The position numbers and the translations under genes are program-made. From Salinimonas lutimaris (lineage in GTDB: Bacteria; Pseudomonadota; Gammaproteobacteria; Enterobacterales; Alteromonadaceae): a DNA stretch of 64,000 bases. Location of the stretch: contig NZ_CP036536.1 in the NCBI RefSeq assembly GCF_005222225.1, positions 830,001 to 894,000 on the forward strand, written 5' to 3'. Under the pieces are notes generated by a model. That model saw nothing but the letters and a program-made list of their open reading frames with translations, was not told the origin of the DNA and searched no databases. This document shows positions 63,812 through 64,000 of the stretch, piece by piece (the stretch's first letter is position 1; each line of letters opens with the position of its first letter).

Positions 63812-64000
63812 GTTGTGTCCTGTATCAAATGATAAAGCCGGGAGGGCTACATGGTGGTTTGTGCGTGACATTTTACTGCGCACAGGCGCGGGTTATTATG
63901 ATAAATCGTTGTGCGGTGTAGCAAGTAGAAATATGTCATGTCTGTATGCAGGGCGAGCCAGTCGCTTTGTTAAACCCTCTGCAACTGTGTAGGCGAGAGT
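63812..64000. other. Region upstream of cobQ to the window edge
   Basis: 189 nt without a supportable gene. I see no B12-box motif here, so either cobQ has its own promoter without a riboswitch or the control element lies beyond the window. Confidence 0.4.

Noticed and set aside
63810..63992. 60-codon plus-strand frame at the window edge
   Set aside because: Antisense to the cobQ start and its upstream region, with no ribosome site or composition supporting it.

Overview
The window looks like chromosome of a marine gammaproteobacterium of the order Alteromonadales. This is inferred from gene content: cytochrome bo3 oxidase, an MSHA-type pilin, many TonB-dependent receptors, PEP-CTERM sorting, GABA degradation and a B12 salvage set. 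Base composition is fairly even, apart from a visibly AT-rich patch near 32.6-34.3 kb and AT-rich leaders in front of three porin genes. I see no rRNA, tRNA, insertion sequence, prophage or CRISPR array.

Layout. 0-3 kb: cyoA-cyoB-cyoC (cut by the window edge) on the minus strand, then a probable transporter fragment and an MscS channel. 5.7-9.5 kb: a GTG-started outer-membrane barrel gene and a small PstS-like periplasmic protein, facing a membrane GGDEF-EAL protein across a shared terminator. 9.6-16.6 kb: a chemotaxis receptor, an AlgE-type porin, a ligand-gated potassium-channel homologue of the GluR0 type, a soluble TonB-C protein and a secreted esterase. 16.8-21 kb: a TonB receptor, a 36-residue lysine-rich protein, an orphan MSHA-like pilin, a GNAT enzyme and a PagL lipid A deacylase. 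21.3-27 kb: cspA, rhlE, a Fur-box-preceded siderophore receptor with a PepSY protein, and a MerC-family gene behind a Zur-like box. 27-32.6 kb: an MmyB-type regulator divergent from a four-gene beta-oxidation-like operon, with a perfect 7-1-7 palindrome between them. 32.6-34.3 kb: a small AT-rich cluster of a double-glycine-leader peptide, a complete rhomboid protease and a VanZ-like membrane protein. 34.5-38.3 kb: a DUF748 protein and a DUF2780 protein. 38.8-43.8 kb: three tandem paralogous OprB-like porins. 43.8-52.8 kb: LysR, gabD, gabT, a second LysR, a TonB receptor and an APC permease. 53-58.6 kb: lipoprotein, SDR, dld, a PEP-CTERM protein, an IalB-family protein and a histidine-rich protein. 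58.7-63.8 kb: btuB behind a cobalamin riboswitch, and a translationally coupled cobQ-cobO-phosphatase operon.

How the genes fit together. The porin, GABA and permease genes plausibly form one amine or amino-acid uptake and catabolism island, and two promoters inside it share an 11-base element. The B12 genes form an uptake and salvage unit. The most unusual item is the peptide-rhomboid-VanZ cluster. All three families are recognisable, but I know of no described system that combines them.
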